NCBI GenBank assembly: GCA_023417935.1
Contig: JAEZDY010000029.1
Coordinates: forward strand, 1-64,000
Length of the DNA stretch: 64,000 bases
Direction of reading: 5' to 3'
DNA from: Bacteroidota bacterium
Lineage (GTDB): Bacteria > Bacteroidota > Bacteroidia > Bacteroidales > Lentimicrobiaceae
Positions 44,121 through 52,066 of the stretch are shown piece by piece. Numbering within the stretch: position 1 is the stretch's first letter; each line of letters opens with the position of its first letter. Position numbers and translations under genes: made by a program. The notes under the pieces were generated by a model. It was given only the letters and a program-made list of their open reading frames with translations, was not told where the DNA came from and did not search any database.

Positions 44121-44885
44121 ATGACAAACTTACCTGATTTCTTCTCTAAGAACCTGTCTTTCAATTCCTTTGGTAAATGGATTGGTGGTGGCGTAGGCTG
44201 GGCACTTGGTGGTCCAATTGGCGCTATTCTTGGCTTCGTGTTTGGTTCAATGTATGATAGCATACAAAAAGGCGAATATGAGTATAAGGGCTTTACCCCC
44301 ACGCAGGAGGGTGATTTCAAGGTTAGCCTTTTAGTGATGATCGCAGCTATCATGAAAGCTGATGGCAAGATCATGCGGTCAGAGCTCGAATATGTGAAGA
44401 ATTTTCTATACAGACGCTTTGGTGATGCTGAAACTGAACGGTTACTGCTGCTTCTGCGTGAAATCCTGAACCAGGACCTTGATGTAGATGAGATTTGCGA
44501 ACAGATTCAGGAGAATATGGAATACCCGTCGCGTCTTGAATTAGTACACATGCTTTTTGGTGTGGCTTCAGCCGATGGATTAATGGGTCATAAGGAGGCA
44601 GAAGTTCTCCGTCATATTTGCCTCCGCATGGGTATAAGGCCTCGCGACTTCGATTCATTGAGTGCCATGTTTGTTAAGGAAGTTGACGGTTCATACAAGA
44701 TATTGGAAATTACCCCCGATGCATCTGATGAAGATGTTAAAAAAGCATTCCGCAAGATGGCCATTAAGTACCATCCTGATAAAGTAACCCATCTGGGTGA
44801 TGACATCCAGCGCACTTCAAAAGAAAAATTCCAGCAACTCAACAATGCCTATAACGAAATCAAGCAGAAACGAGGATTTAACTAA
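44121..44885 (+). CDS. TerB-DnaJ protein, DjlA-like co-chaperone
   Basis: The 254-residue protein has three parts: a glycine-rich hydrophobic N-terminus (GGGVGWALGGPIGAILGFVFGSMYD, about 21-45) that may insert in the membrane, a TerB-like helical domain (about 60-175, MIAAIMKADGKIMRSELEYV and LFGVASADGLMGHKEAEVL), and a C-terminal J domain (about 190-254) with the essential HPD in AIKYHPDKVTHLG. This is the DjlA architecture: a DnaK co-chaperone at the inner membrane. It overlaps the following YkgJ gene. Confidence 0.88.
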   Translation: MTNLPDFFSKNLSFNSFGKWIGGGVGWALGGPIGAILGFVFGSMYDSIQKGEYEYKGFTPTQEGDFKVSLLVMIAAIMKADGKIMRSELEYVKNFLYRRFGDAETERLLLLLREILNQDLDVDEICEQIQENMEYPSRLELVHMLFGVASADGLMGHKEAEVLRHICLRMGIRPRDFDSLSAMFVKEVDGSYKILEITPDASDEDVKKAFRKMAIKYHPDKVTHLGDDIQRTSKEKFQQLNNAYNEIKQKRGFN

Positions 44886-45387
44886 GCTTACACTCGAAGC
44901 AAAGGATATTCCTGCAACTGCCGATCTGCCTGCACTGATGAAGTTGCACAGGAAAACCTTAGTCAACACAATTAAGGAACTAAAGAAAACCGACCAGAAG
45001 GTGCTCGACCTTACAGTGCATCGCCTGCATGAGGAAGCTTTTCAGTTGTTCGACTGCCTCGATTGTGGAAACTGTTGCCGTACAATCAGTCCGGCAATAA
45101 CCTATGCTGAAGTTGACAGCATGGCTAAGAAACTCCGCATTAAACCTTCTGAACTGGTAACACGCTACATTCATATGGATGCAGATGGTGATTTTGTCTT
45201 CAACTCAGCACCTTGTCCCTTCATAGGACACGACAATTATTGCAGCGTATACAGCGCCCGCCCCAAAGCCTGTCGGGAATACCCACATACCGACCGCAAG
45301 AAATTCTACCAAATTCTAGACCTCAGCCTTAAAAATGCAGAGGTATGTCCGGTGGTGTATGCGGTTATAAAAAAAATGGGAATATAA
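44845..45387 (+). CDS. YkgJ family cysteine cluster protein, long form
   Basis: From ATG 44845 the protein has 180 residues. The Cys cluster starts at FDCLDCGNCCRTISPAITYAEVD, continues with SAPCPFIGHDNYCSVYSARPKACREYPHTD and ends with a lone AEVCPVV. This is the CxxCxxCC pattern of YkgJ/Fe-S-like proteins of unknown function. Its start is not secure: the frame runs back to 44797, and a third ATG is at 44938. All but the last overlap the TerB-DnaJ gene, implying coupling. Confidence 0.82.
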   Translation: MPITKSSRNEDLTKLTLEAKDIPATADLPALMKLHRKTLVNTIKELKKTDQKVLDLTVHRLHEEAFQLFDCLDCGNCCRTISPAITYAEVDSMAKKLRIKPSELVTRYIHMDADGDFVFNSAPCPFIGHDNYCSVYSARPKACREYPHTDRKKFYQILDLSLKNAEVCPVVYAVIKKMGI

Positions 45388-45394
45388 ATAATCC

Positions 45395-45418
45395 GTAGAG
45401 ACGGCAGGCCGTCTTTAC
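45395..45418. terminator. Bidirectional terminator between convergent genes
   Basis: GTAGAGACGGC (45395-45405) pairs with GCCGTCTTTAC (45408-45418), one pair being G-T. It spans the gap between the YkgJ stop (45387) and the converging methyltransferase stop (45415). It belongs to the dispersed GTAGAGACGGCATGCC palindrome family seen also at 58855-58882. Confidence 0.65.
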
Positions 45419-46350
45419 ATCCTAACAACCGTCCCTAACGGTAATTTCTTACCAAACCCATCTTCAATATACAATTCTCCTGATTCAAGGTTGGGTTGTT
45501 TGCCGAAGGCACTGTTTATGAGGTTTTCGCCTATTAGGGCGGAGAGGCCCATGGAATAAAGGCTGAGGATAAAGAAGGCGTGGTTTTTATCGAGTAGCTC
45601 GGCGCAGAGTTTGATCATTTCGTTGATGTTCTCTTCAAGCACCCATTTCTCACCATCGGCACCACGTCCGTAAGCGGGTGGATCTAGTATGATGCCCTGG
45701 TATTTGGTGCCGCGGCGTACTTCTCGCCTTACAAACTTAAGCGCATCTTCAACAATCCACCTGATGCCCGAGAGTTCACATGCTTCCATATTTTCCCGTG
45801 CCCATGTTATTACGGGCTTTACCGAGTCAACATGATACACCTCTGCACCTGCCGCCGTCGCTGCCAATGATGCCCCGCCAGTGTATGCGAAGAGGTTTAG
45901 AACTTTTGGTTTTACAGTATGTAGAGATGGCATGCCTGCCTTCTCATTAATAAAATGTGATTTTTCGTCAGGTTTGTTGGTGATTTTTGTGATCCTGTCG
46001 TAAATGAAGTTCCAGTTATCAGCCTGTTCGGGGAAAACCCCAATGTGCTTGAATCCCGTAAGTCCCAAGCGCATTCGGAGGTCCATCTCTTTGTATACGT
46101 AATTAATGAACCATTGCTCCTTGCTGTTCTTATTAAGAAACCATTTGCCTTTCTCGGGATCGTTCTTTTCCTTTCGGAAGATGGCCGAAGCACGTTTATC
46201 CCACTCAGCATCACTCAGCGATTTATCCCAAACAGCCTGAGGTTCAGGGCGACTGAGTACCTGTGAGCCGTATCGCTCCAGCTTGCTGAAGTTTCCTGAA
46301 TCAATGAGTTCATAATCTTTCCAAAGGGCAGGGGTAATAGTTTTTATCAT
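45415..46350 (-). CDS. Class I SAM-dependent methyltransferase, RlmI/RlmK-like
   Basis: The 311-residue protein is of the S-adenosylmethionine methyltransferase family PF10672, which contains 23S rRNA methyltransferases. The SAM motif is VLNLFAYTGGASLAATAAGAEVYHVDSVKP (about 149-178), and motif IV is ILDPPAYGRGADGEKW (about 220-235). A PUA domain is missing, so it resembles the second half of RlmL/RlmK or RlmI without the N-terminus. The substrate is probably rRNA but not proven. It converges on the YkgJ gene. Confidence 0.82.
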   Translation of the reverse strand: MIKTITPALWKDYELIDSGNFSKLERYGSQVLSRPEPQAVWDKSLSDAEWDKRASAIFRKEKNDPEKGKWFLNKNSKEQWFINYVYKEMDLRMRLGLTGFKHIGVFPEQADNWNFIYDRITKITNKPDEKSHFINEKAGMPSLHTVKPKVLNLFAYTGGASLAATAAGAEVYHVDSVKPVITWARENMEACELSGIRWIVEDALKFVRREVRRGTKYQGIILDPPAYGRGADGEKWVLEENINEMIKLCAELLDKNHAFFILSLYSMGLSALIGENLINSAFGKQPNLESGELYIEDGFGKKLPLGTVVRM

Positions 46351-46364
46351 TTTGACTATTTTTA

Positions 46365-46399
46365 AGGCTAAAGGCTAAGGGCTAAAGGCTAAAGTTTAA
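46365..46399. repeat. Heptad tandem repeat AGGCTAA, five units
   Basis: AGGCTAA, AGGCTAA, GGGCTAA, AGGCTAA and AGTTTAA follow in register just upstream of the methyltransferase gene. Three related units (AGGTTAG, AGGCTAA, AGGCTAA) lie at 48461-48481 on the other side of the U32 gene. Confidence 0.8.
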
Positions 46400-46453
46400 A
46401 GTGGCTTTATTCATAATTCATAGTTTATATTTCAAACTTAAATTCAGAACTAT

Positions 46454-46516
46454 GAACCCAGAACCCAGAACCCAGAACTCACTACTCACTACTCACCACT
46501 CATTACTCCCTACTCA
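46454..46516. repeat. Heptad array of nine units that changes sequence in register
   Basis: Three GAACCCA units and one GAACTCA are followed without a break by CTACTCA, CTACTCA, CCACTCA, TTACTCC and CTACTCA. The 63 bp are exactly nine heptads. The last unit supplies the stop codon of the U32 gene (minus strand TAG, 46512-46510). Confidence 0.85.
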
Positions 46517-48456
46517 CTCCTATAAATCCTCATCACGCACTCCTTGCAGTCAAAGGCAAGCCTGAAGCGTCCGTCGCGGCTGCTAAGATACGCTGTTTTG
46601 GGGAAATTGGGATCGGCCTTCTGGTAGGTTGGGCATTTGCCGAGCTCATATTTCAGGCACATCTTTGTGGTCATCAGTGCACCATCACCTAAAACATTGC
46701 CGTCGCCTGATTGCTCCTGCATCTTCAGTTTATCAACATCCACCCCATGTAATGCGTAGAATTCAGCAGCCAGTGAGTTAGCAATATTTTCCTTCCCAGT
46801 CAGGTTGTCAGCTTTAAACTGAGCACTTAAGGAGTTATCTTTTTCAGTATTATCATTTGAACGATAAGCTTTTGCCATGCTATCTTTGGCCAGATCTCCT
46901 TTAGCAGGATTTTCACTGGCTTGGATGGCGGCGGCATGTTCAAACCTTGCCTTCAGGGCTTTCTCCATAAGCTCTCTTCGCAGTCCATTGATAACCGACG
47001 ATTGGAAAAACCATTCACCGGCGATGTCTATTTTAATATCGATCACATTGAAGATTGTACTTCCTGCTTTTATCAGATGATCGCGCAATCGCATATAACC
47101 ATCATCAGGTGTGCGCGCAGCTATCTTTTCTATCTGCAGTTCCTCATGCGTTTCAATGCCATCCTCATCCTTCGCCGAAAGTACAAATCCTTCGGCAGTC
47201 TCAGTCATGGTCAAGCTGATATCAATGGTACGGCGGGTTGAATCATTCCGGTTAAGCATTTCGGCGAAAGCCTTGTCGTAATTACGCATAACCTCGGTGC
47301 CGGGTTGTATTCCGCTGGCATCGTTTACCACGATTAAATCGGACTTGACAAGGTTTACGCGAGTGCCTATGAGTTTGCCAGTAGCATCGTGCCAACACAA
47401 ACCATCGCCATTTATAACCACCTCTCTCACCGGAGGCATTGTTCCATCGTCATACTTGTAATCGTCATGCAGCTTAATTCCTAGTCGCTTACCAATTACC
47501 GATACCACTGTTCCCAGGATTTTTCCTTCACTCTTTGGCGATGCGGGGTTTGTAATGCTCTTATCCCTGCCGTTGATGAAATACGATGTGTACCCGCGGT
47601 TGAACGACCTATGAGGATCGGGTGTGAAAGCAGTGACAGTTGTACCTGAAGACGAGCGCTTTAGTCCCGGCCTTTTGGCGATTTCAGCATCAATCAGTTC
47701 CCTGTACCAGGCAGTTATATTTTTAACGTAATCAACATCTTTAAGTCTGCCTTCTATCTTAAACGATGTGATGCCTGCATCCATCATCGGGCCAATATTG
47801 CTGCTAAAGTTAAGATCGCGCAACGATAGCAGATGCTTATTCTGAACCAGCACATTGCCGGCTTCATCAGTAAGATCATAGCTATTTCTGCAAGGCTGTG
47901 CACATTCACCCCGGTTGGCACTGCGCCCGCCGATACACTCGCTCATATAACAACGACCGCTGTAACTCACACACAAAGAACCATGTATAAAAGCTTCCAG
48001 TTCTACCGAAGTCTTTTCCCTGATCTCCCTGATCTGCTCAAGCGACAGTTCCCGTGCCAGAACCACCCGACTCAAACCAACATCTTCAAGAAACTTAACC
48101 CGCTCCGGCGAATTATTGTGCATCTGGGTGCTGGCGTGCAATCGCACCGGAGGAAGCTGCATCCTGAGCACTGCCGGGTCCTGTATTATCACAGCATCAA
48201 CCCCTGCATGGTACAAATCGTCTATCAGCTTTTCAACTTCCGTTAGCTCATTCTCATACAAAAGCGTATTCACCGTAACATAAACCTTTACAAAAAACTG
48301 ATGCGCATACTTGGCTAGTTCCCTGATATCCCTTATTGAGTTCCCCGCAGCCGCCCGCGCCCCGAATCGTCCAGCACCAATATAAACGGCATCAGCACCA
48401 CTATTAATAGCGGCAATTCCGGTAATCAGGTTTTTGGCAGGGGAGAGGAGTTCCAT
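46510..48456 (-). CDS. U32 family protein, RlhA/TrhP-like RNA hydroxylase
   Basis: The 648-residue protein belongs to the U32 group, once called collagenase-like peptidases but now linked to RNA hydroxylation (RlhA on 23S rRNA, TrhP on tRNA). It opens MELLSPAKNLITGIAAINSGADAVYIGAGRFGAR. The conserved Cys cluster lies at CYMSECIGGRSANRGECAQPCRNSY (about 168-192), with a further set near the C-terminus (MCLKYELGKCPTY and FDCKECVM). Those could hold an iron-sulfur cluster. A low-complexity, Asn/Lys/Ala-rich stretch of about 50 residues (~540-590) is inserted before the last domain. Its stop codon lies in a heptad repeat array. RlhA is nearest in length. Confidence 0.85.
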   Translation of the reverse strand: MELLSPAKNLITGIAAINSGADAVYIGAGRFGARAAAGNSIRDIRELAKYAHQFFVKVYVTVNTLLYENELTEVEKLIDDLYHAGVDAVIIQDPAVLRMQLPPVRLHASTQMHNNSPERVKFLEDVGLSRVVLARELSLEQIREIREKTSVELEAFIHGSLCVSYSGRCYMSECIGGRSANRGECAQPCRNSYDLTDEAGNVLVQNKHLLSLRDLNFSSNIGPMMDAGITSFKIEGRLKDVDYVKNITAWYRELIDAEIAKRPGLKRSSSGTTVTAFTPDPHRSFNRGYTSYFINGRDKSITNPASPKSEGKILGTVVSVIGKRLGIKLHDDYKYDDGTMPPVREVVINGDGLCWHDATGKLIGTRVNLVKSDLIVVNDASGIQPGTEVMRNYDKAFAEMLNRNDSTRRTIDISLTMTETAEGFVLSAKDEDGIETHEELQIEKIAARTPDDGYMRLRDHLIKAGSTIFNVIDIKIDIAGEWFFQSSVINGLRRELMEKALKARFEHAAAIQASENPAKGDLAKDSMAKAYRSNDNTEKDNSLSAQFKADNLTGKENIANSLAAEFYALHGVDVDKLKMQEQSGDGNVLGDGALMTTKMCLKYELGKCPTYQKADPNFPKTAYLSSRDGRFRLAFDCKECVMRIYRSE

Positions 48457-48460
48457 AAGA

Positions 48461-48481
48461 AGGTTAGAGGCTAAAGGCTAA
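48461..48481. repeat. Heptad tandem repeat, three units
   Basis: AGGTTAG, AGGCTAA and AGGCTAA stand in register directly upstream of the U32 start codon. Confidence 0.65.
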
Positions 48482-48620
48482 GTTAAAGAGTATAAAGGAA
48501 TTTTCAGTGAATGCCTGATTTTCAGTGCAAAGATAGGCTTTTAAAGGCCACAGGGTGATAAGCTAACAAATTCATTTAAGATTCATTGAATTTAACTTAG
48601 GCTCAACTTAGCATTAAGAT

Positions 48621-48655
48621 AATATCAACCTTGTATATTATACAATGTTGATATT
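48621..48655. promoter_or_regulatory. 35-bp near-perfect palindrome
   Basis: AATATCAACCTTGTATA and TATACAATGTTGATATT meet at a single central T. Sixteen of seventeen pairs match. It is in a divergent intergenic region without a U tract, so an operator or protein-binding site is more likely than a terminator. The binding protein is unknown. Confidence 0.6.
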
Positions 48656-48799
48656 AGGTTAATACAAGGTTTATATAAGGTTGTAACAAGGGTGGATTTA
48701 ATGGATCTCTAATTCTATTGGGATGCAATCACAGGATCGTACAAATTTTGAAACAGAAGCCGACCAAAAATAAAAACAACACACAAATAAGATTTATTT

Positions 48800-48807
48800 T
48801 ACATTTG
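48800..48807 (+). promoter_or_regulatory. -7 box of the PKD lipoprotein gene
   Basis: TACATTTG matches TAnnTTTG, 43 nt before ATG 48851. Confidence 0.5.
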
Positions 48808-48850
48808 TAGTTAAATAGATATTTTATACAACCTTAAACCACACCTAATC

Positions 48851-49540
48851 ATGAGAAGAATTTTACCGGTGATTTTATTATCATTCTTATTCCTCAATTC
48901 GTGCACAAAAGAAGAAAAGAATCTTCCTACAGCTTCATTTGATTTTACACTTTCTCAGAGTCAGGCACCCGCCACCGTTACTCTGACCAACACATCTACA
49001 AACGCACTTAATTATCAATGGGAAACAAGTGATGGGAAAACGTCAACTGAAACAAATCCTACGTTTTCATTTAATGAAGGGGGTACTTATGAAATTAAAC
49101 TTACAGCCTTAAACAATGATGGTTCAAACAGTATTTCAAAATCAGTGGTTATTGAGAACCGTCCTGTACCAGCAAAGGTGATTATACTATCACTCGATTT
49201 TACAAACTGGGGTACTAGTGGATGGGACGCAACAGGTGGCCCGGATGTTTATTATAAAATATGGTCAGGTAATACACTGATTCTCGATGGAAAGGAGTTC
49301 ACAGTAAATGATGTATACTTCAATGATTGGCCAAATTGTACCTGGTATTTTGAACCGGTAATTGAATTAGAAAAAAATTCGCAATTAAAAGTGGAGCTCT
49401 ATGATGCTGACGAGGAGGATAGTGATGATCATATCAAAACAGTAGAATACAATTTCGCTGAATATACAACATACCCAACAAGATTAATCAGCACTGAAGG
49501 CAAATTAAAAGTAGAATTGGAAATTGCCTGGCTATATTAG
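48851..49540 (+). CDS. PKD-domain lipoprotein
   Basis: The 229-residue protein has a lipoprotein signal peptide (lipobox FLNSC, Cys ~18). One PKD domain follows at about 27-100 (PTASFDFTLSQSQAPATVTLTNTSTNALNYQWETSDG and FSFNEGGTYEIKLTALN). The C-terminal part (about 108-229) is a beta-sandwich with an acidic ADEEDSDD loop, similar to a C2-like calcium-binding domain. It is probably a surface or periplasmic lipoprotein. The PKD domain suggests protein or glycan binding; function unknown. Confidence 0.85.
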   Translation: MRRILPVILLSFLFLNSCTKEEKNLPTASFDFTLSQSQAPATVTLTNTSTNALNYQWETSDGKTSTETNPTFSFNEGGTYEIKLTALNNDGSNSISKSVVIENRPVPAKVIILSLDFTNWGTSGWDATGGPDVYYKIWSGNTLILDGKEFTVNDVYFNDWPNCTWYFEPVIELEKNSQLKVELYDADEEDSDDHIKTVEYNFAEYTTYPTRLISTEGKLKVELEIAWLY

Positions 49541-49576
49541 TATCCCTGCATTTGTAAGCCATATCACAAAACTTAA

Positions 49577-49975
49577 ATGAGAACAATAATCCTGACAACA
49601 TGCAATAACTCTTTTGAGGCAAACCTGATCAAAGGTATGTTGGAGAATAATGATATTCAATGTTTCCTGACAAATGAAAATTTCTCAAGTTTAATGCCAC
49701 ATTATAATGGTGTGATGGGATCCGGCATAAATATTATGGTTGACGAGAGTGACTTTGAGATAGCCCACGAATTGATTTCTCAAGATGATACAAAAGAAAA
49801 AATAGGATGCCCAAATTGTCATTCCTCAAACATAACATTTAGTTTAGGGACAAAAAAAATCAAGAAGATTCTGACAATTTTCTTGTCTCTGCTTTTCTGG
49901 ATTCCTTTCGGCAATATTAAAAATACTTATTATTGTAATGATTGTAAAACAGAATTTAAATCAACCGACATCTAA
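49577..49975 (+). CDS. DUF2007 protein with zinc ribbon and membrane helix
   Basis: The 132-residue protein begins with a DUF2007-like putative signal-transducing domain (about 1-72, TTCNNSFEANLIKGMLENNDIQCFLTNEN). A split zinc ribbon follows: GCPNCHSSN at about 77-85 and YYCNDCKTEF near 119-128. A hydrophobic helix (LTIFLSLLFWIPFG) lies between. This is a common small Bacteroidota architecture with unknown function. It follows the PKD gene by 36 bp. Confidence 0.75.
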   Translation: MRTIILTTCNNSFEANLIKGMLENNDIQCFLTNENFSSLMPHYNGVMGSGINIMVDESDFEIAHELISQDDTKEKIGCPNCHSSNITFSLGTKKIKKILTIFLSLLFWIPFGNIKNTYYCNDCKTEFKSTDI

Positions 49976-50054
49976 CATTAATGGTAATGAAAATAGATTT
50001 ACTTTCTAGATGTGGTAGAAAAATTGGATTATTCACTGCCACTTCATAGCTCAA

Positions 50055-50498
50055 GTGAAAATTGAAAAAATCACCCAAAATAAGAAGCAATTCCTCGACT
50101 TGTTGCTGTTGGCAGACGAGCAGGAAGATATGATTGACAAGTATTTGCCGGATGGTGACTTGTTTGCTTTGTATGACGAAGATTTGAAAAGCGTTTGCGT
50201 TGTTGTGCAAATAAACAGCGATACCTGCGAATTAAAAAACATAGCGACATACCCTAAATATCAGGGAAAGGGATATGGCAGAGCATTGATAAATTTTATT
50301 ATTGACTTCTACAAACACGACTATAATACAATGCTCGTCGGGACAGGTGAAGTGCCATCAATCTTATCATTTTATGAAAGTTGTGGATTTGAAAAGTCAT
50401 ATCGGGTAAAGAATTTCTTCACGGACAATTATGACCATGTTATTTTCGAGGGCGATATACAACTCGTTGACATCGTTTATCTAAAGAAGGAACTATAG
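50055..50498 (+). CDS. GNAT family N-acetyltransferase
   Basis: The 147-residue protein has the GNAT acetyl-CoA site in NIATYPKYQGKGYGRALINFIIDF (Q-G-K-G-Y-G, about 73-78) and the C-terminal VGTGEVPSILSFYESCGFEKSYR. The start is GTG 50055. It probably acetylates a small-molecule amine, but the substrate cannot be inferred. Confidence 0.85.
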   Translation: MKIEKITQNKKQFLDLLLLADEQEDMIDKYLPDGDLFALYDEDLKSVCVVVQINSDTCELKNIATYPKYQGKGYGRALINFIIDFYKHDYNTMLVGTGEVPSILSFYESCGFEKSYRVKNFFTDNYDHVIFEGDIQLVDIVYLKKEL

Positions 50499-50650
50499 AA
50501 TAAATCCCGCCGGATTTGAATTATCTGCTGCCCTTCATAATTAGCATTTTACAACCCCGACTTGAAGGTAAAACCTTCATAAGTCACCAATGCTCTGAAC
50601 TTTTAATTATTGAGCCAAACGAACAATTATTTTAACATTTCCCCTAATTA

Positions 50651-50687
50651 TTATGTATATTTGCAATTCAAAAGCAAATATACATAA
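50651..50687 (+). promoter_or_regulatory. 14-bp perfect inverted repeat with -7 box, abutting the start codon
   Basis: TTATGTATATTTGC (50651-50664) and GCAAATATACATAA (50674-50687) are perfect complements around a 9-nt loop. The left arm contains TATATTTG, a consensus -7 box. The right arm ends on the base before GTG 50688. It could be a dimeric operator covering the promoter, or a mRNA hairpin at the start codon. Confidence 0.7.
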
Positions 50688-51845
50688 GTGATCTTAGAAA
50701 GAGCAATAACCAGACATTTGAAGAAAATGCTTCAAAAATTCCCTGTACTATCACTAACAGGGCCAAGGCAGTCAGGAAAGACTACACTATTAAGATCAGA
50801 ATTTCAGGATTATAAATATTATAATCTGGAGAGATTAGATCACCGTCAGATGATAAGTGCTGACCCTCATGGCTTTCTGAGTAATGCCGGCCCACATGTT
50901 ATATTCGATGAAGTACAGCAACTACCTGAATTATTCAGTTACATTCAGGTAATATCTGACGAGCGGAACACAAACGGACAGTATATTTTATCAGGTTCAC
51001 AAAGCTTCCTGTTAAATAGCCATATTTCGCAATCATTAGCTGGTCGGGTTCATGTTAATAACTTGTTCCCTTTTGATTATTCAGAGATAAAAGACTTCAC
51101 AGATCTGAGCGATCCTGAAAAAGTGATAATTAACGGCTACTATCCCCGGTTAATATCTCAAGACATTGATCCGGGTGATTTTTACCCTTCCTATCTTCAA
51201 ACTTATATTGAGCGCGATGTTAGAACTCTCAGGTCAGTTGAAAACCTGTCTTCTTTCACCAGATTCTTAAGCTTATGCGCCGGAAGAGTGGGACAAGTGC
51301 TGAATTTGTCATCATTGGCTTCCGATACCGGGATATCTGTCAACACTGCTAAATCGTGGATTTCTCTTCTTGAATCAAGTTACATTATATATTTATTACA
51401 GCCTTACTATAAAAATTACAATAAGAGACTCATAAAATCGCCCAAGATTTATTTTTATGATACCGGAGTCCTTTCGAGTTTATTAAGGATAACTAAAGAG
51501 CAAGTTCACTCACATTACTTGTATGGATCATTATTCGAGAACCTGATTATAAGTGAAATTATAAAAAAAGCAGTTCATTCAGGTTCCCAGCCTTCAGTTT
51601 ACTACTGGCGCGAGAGTAATGGAATTGAAATAGATTGCCTGATTGAAAAAGGAAATCGATTATATGTTGTTGAAATAAAGGCTGGCCAGACTTTCAATAG
51701 TGATTATTTAAAAAATCTAAAGAAGTTTCCTGATGAAGGCGAAATCGAAAAGATCCTAATTTATAATGGACAGGAAACAACTAACATTACTGGTATCAGT
51801 ATATACAATTGGAAGAGTTTCAGTGAATTCCTTGATCGGCTCTAA
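50688..51845 (+). CDS. AAA ATPase with DUF4143 domain
   Basis: The 385-residue protein has a Walker A in LTGPRQSGKTTLL (about 23-35) and Walker B in HVIFDEVQQLP (about 69-79). It also has the sensor/arginine segment QYILSGSQSFLL and LAGRVHVNNLFPFDYSEI, and a C-terminal DUF4143 domain (about 200-345) with the KIYFYDTGVLSSLL, WRESNGIEIDCLIE and VEIKAG blocks, resembling a nuclease-like core. Such ATPases are widespread and of unknown function. The GTG start is forced by the abutting inverted repeat. Confidence 0.88.
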   Translation: MILERAITRHLKKMLQKFPVLSLTGPRQSGKTTLLRSEFQDYKYYNLERLDHRQMISADPHGFLSNAGPHVIFDEVQQLPELFSYIQVISDERNTNGQYILSGSQSFLLNSHISQSLAGRVHVNNLFPFDYSEIKDFTDLSDPEKVIINGYYPRLISQDIDPGDFYPSYLQTYIERDVRTLRSVENLSSFTRFLSLCAGRVGQVLNLSSLASDTGISVNTAKSWISLLESSYIIYLLQPYYKNYNKRLIKSPKIYFYDTGVLSSLLRITKEQVHSHYLYGSLFENLIISEIIKKAVHSGSQPSVYYWRESNGIEIDCLIEKGNRLYVVEIKAGQTFNSDYLKNLKKFPDEGEIEKILIYNGQETTNITGISIYNWKSFSEFLDRL

Positions 51846-52066
51846 TCGAGAGATTGACTACATCACCCAGCGATGGTTATCAGGAGGTTGAATGCCATCA
51901 CCAGGGCCTCACGTTAAGCCAATACTAGCCTGATAGTAAATCGCATTCCCAACAGGAACATTCCAAACCCCTGTACGTTACCATTATAGACGAAGACTGA
52001 CTAGTGCAAAAGTAAGAACCACAAAAAGGTTTTGAATATGTATTCTCAGGTCCCCAACTTTAAGCA

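Larger units (their letters stand above)
48457..48850. other. Intergenic region with palindrome
   Basis: This 394-bp AT-rich gap holds the heptads above, the 35-bp palindrome at 48621-48655, and repeated AACAAGG/ACAAGG and GGTTWAT words just after it (48656-48690). No gene is seen. It contains the divergent promoters of the U32 gene and the PKD lipoprotein gene. Confidence 0.6.

Noticed and set aside
50688..51845. DUF4143 ATPase plus neighbours as a defence system
   Set aside because: No partner effector or nuclease gene is adjacent; the neighbours are a GNAT protein and a broken transporter.
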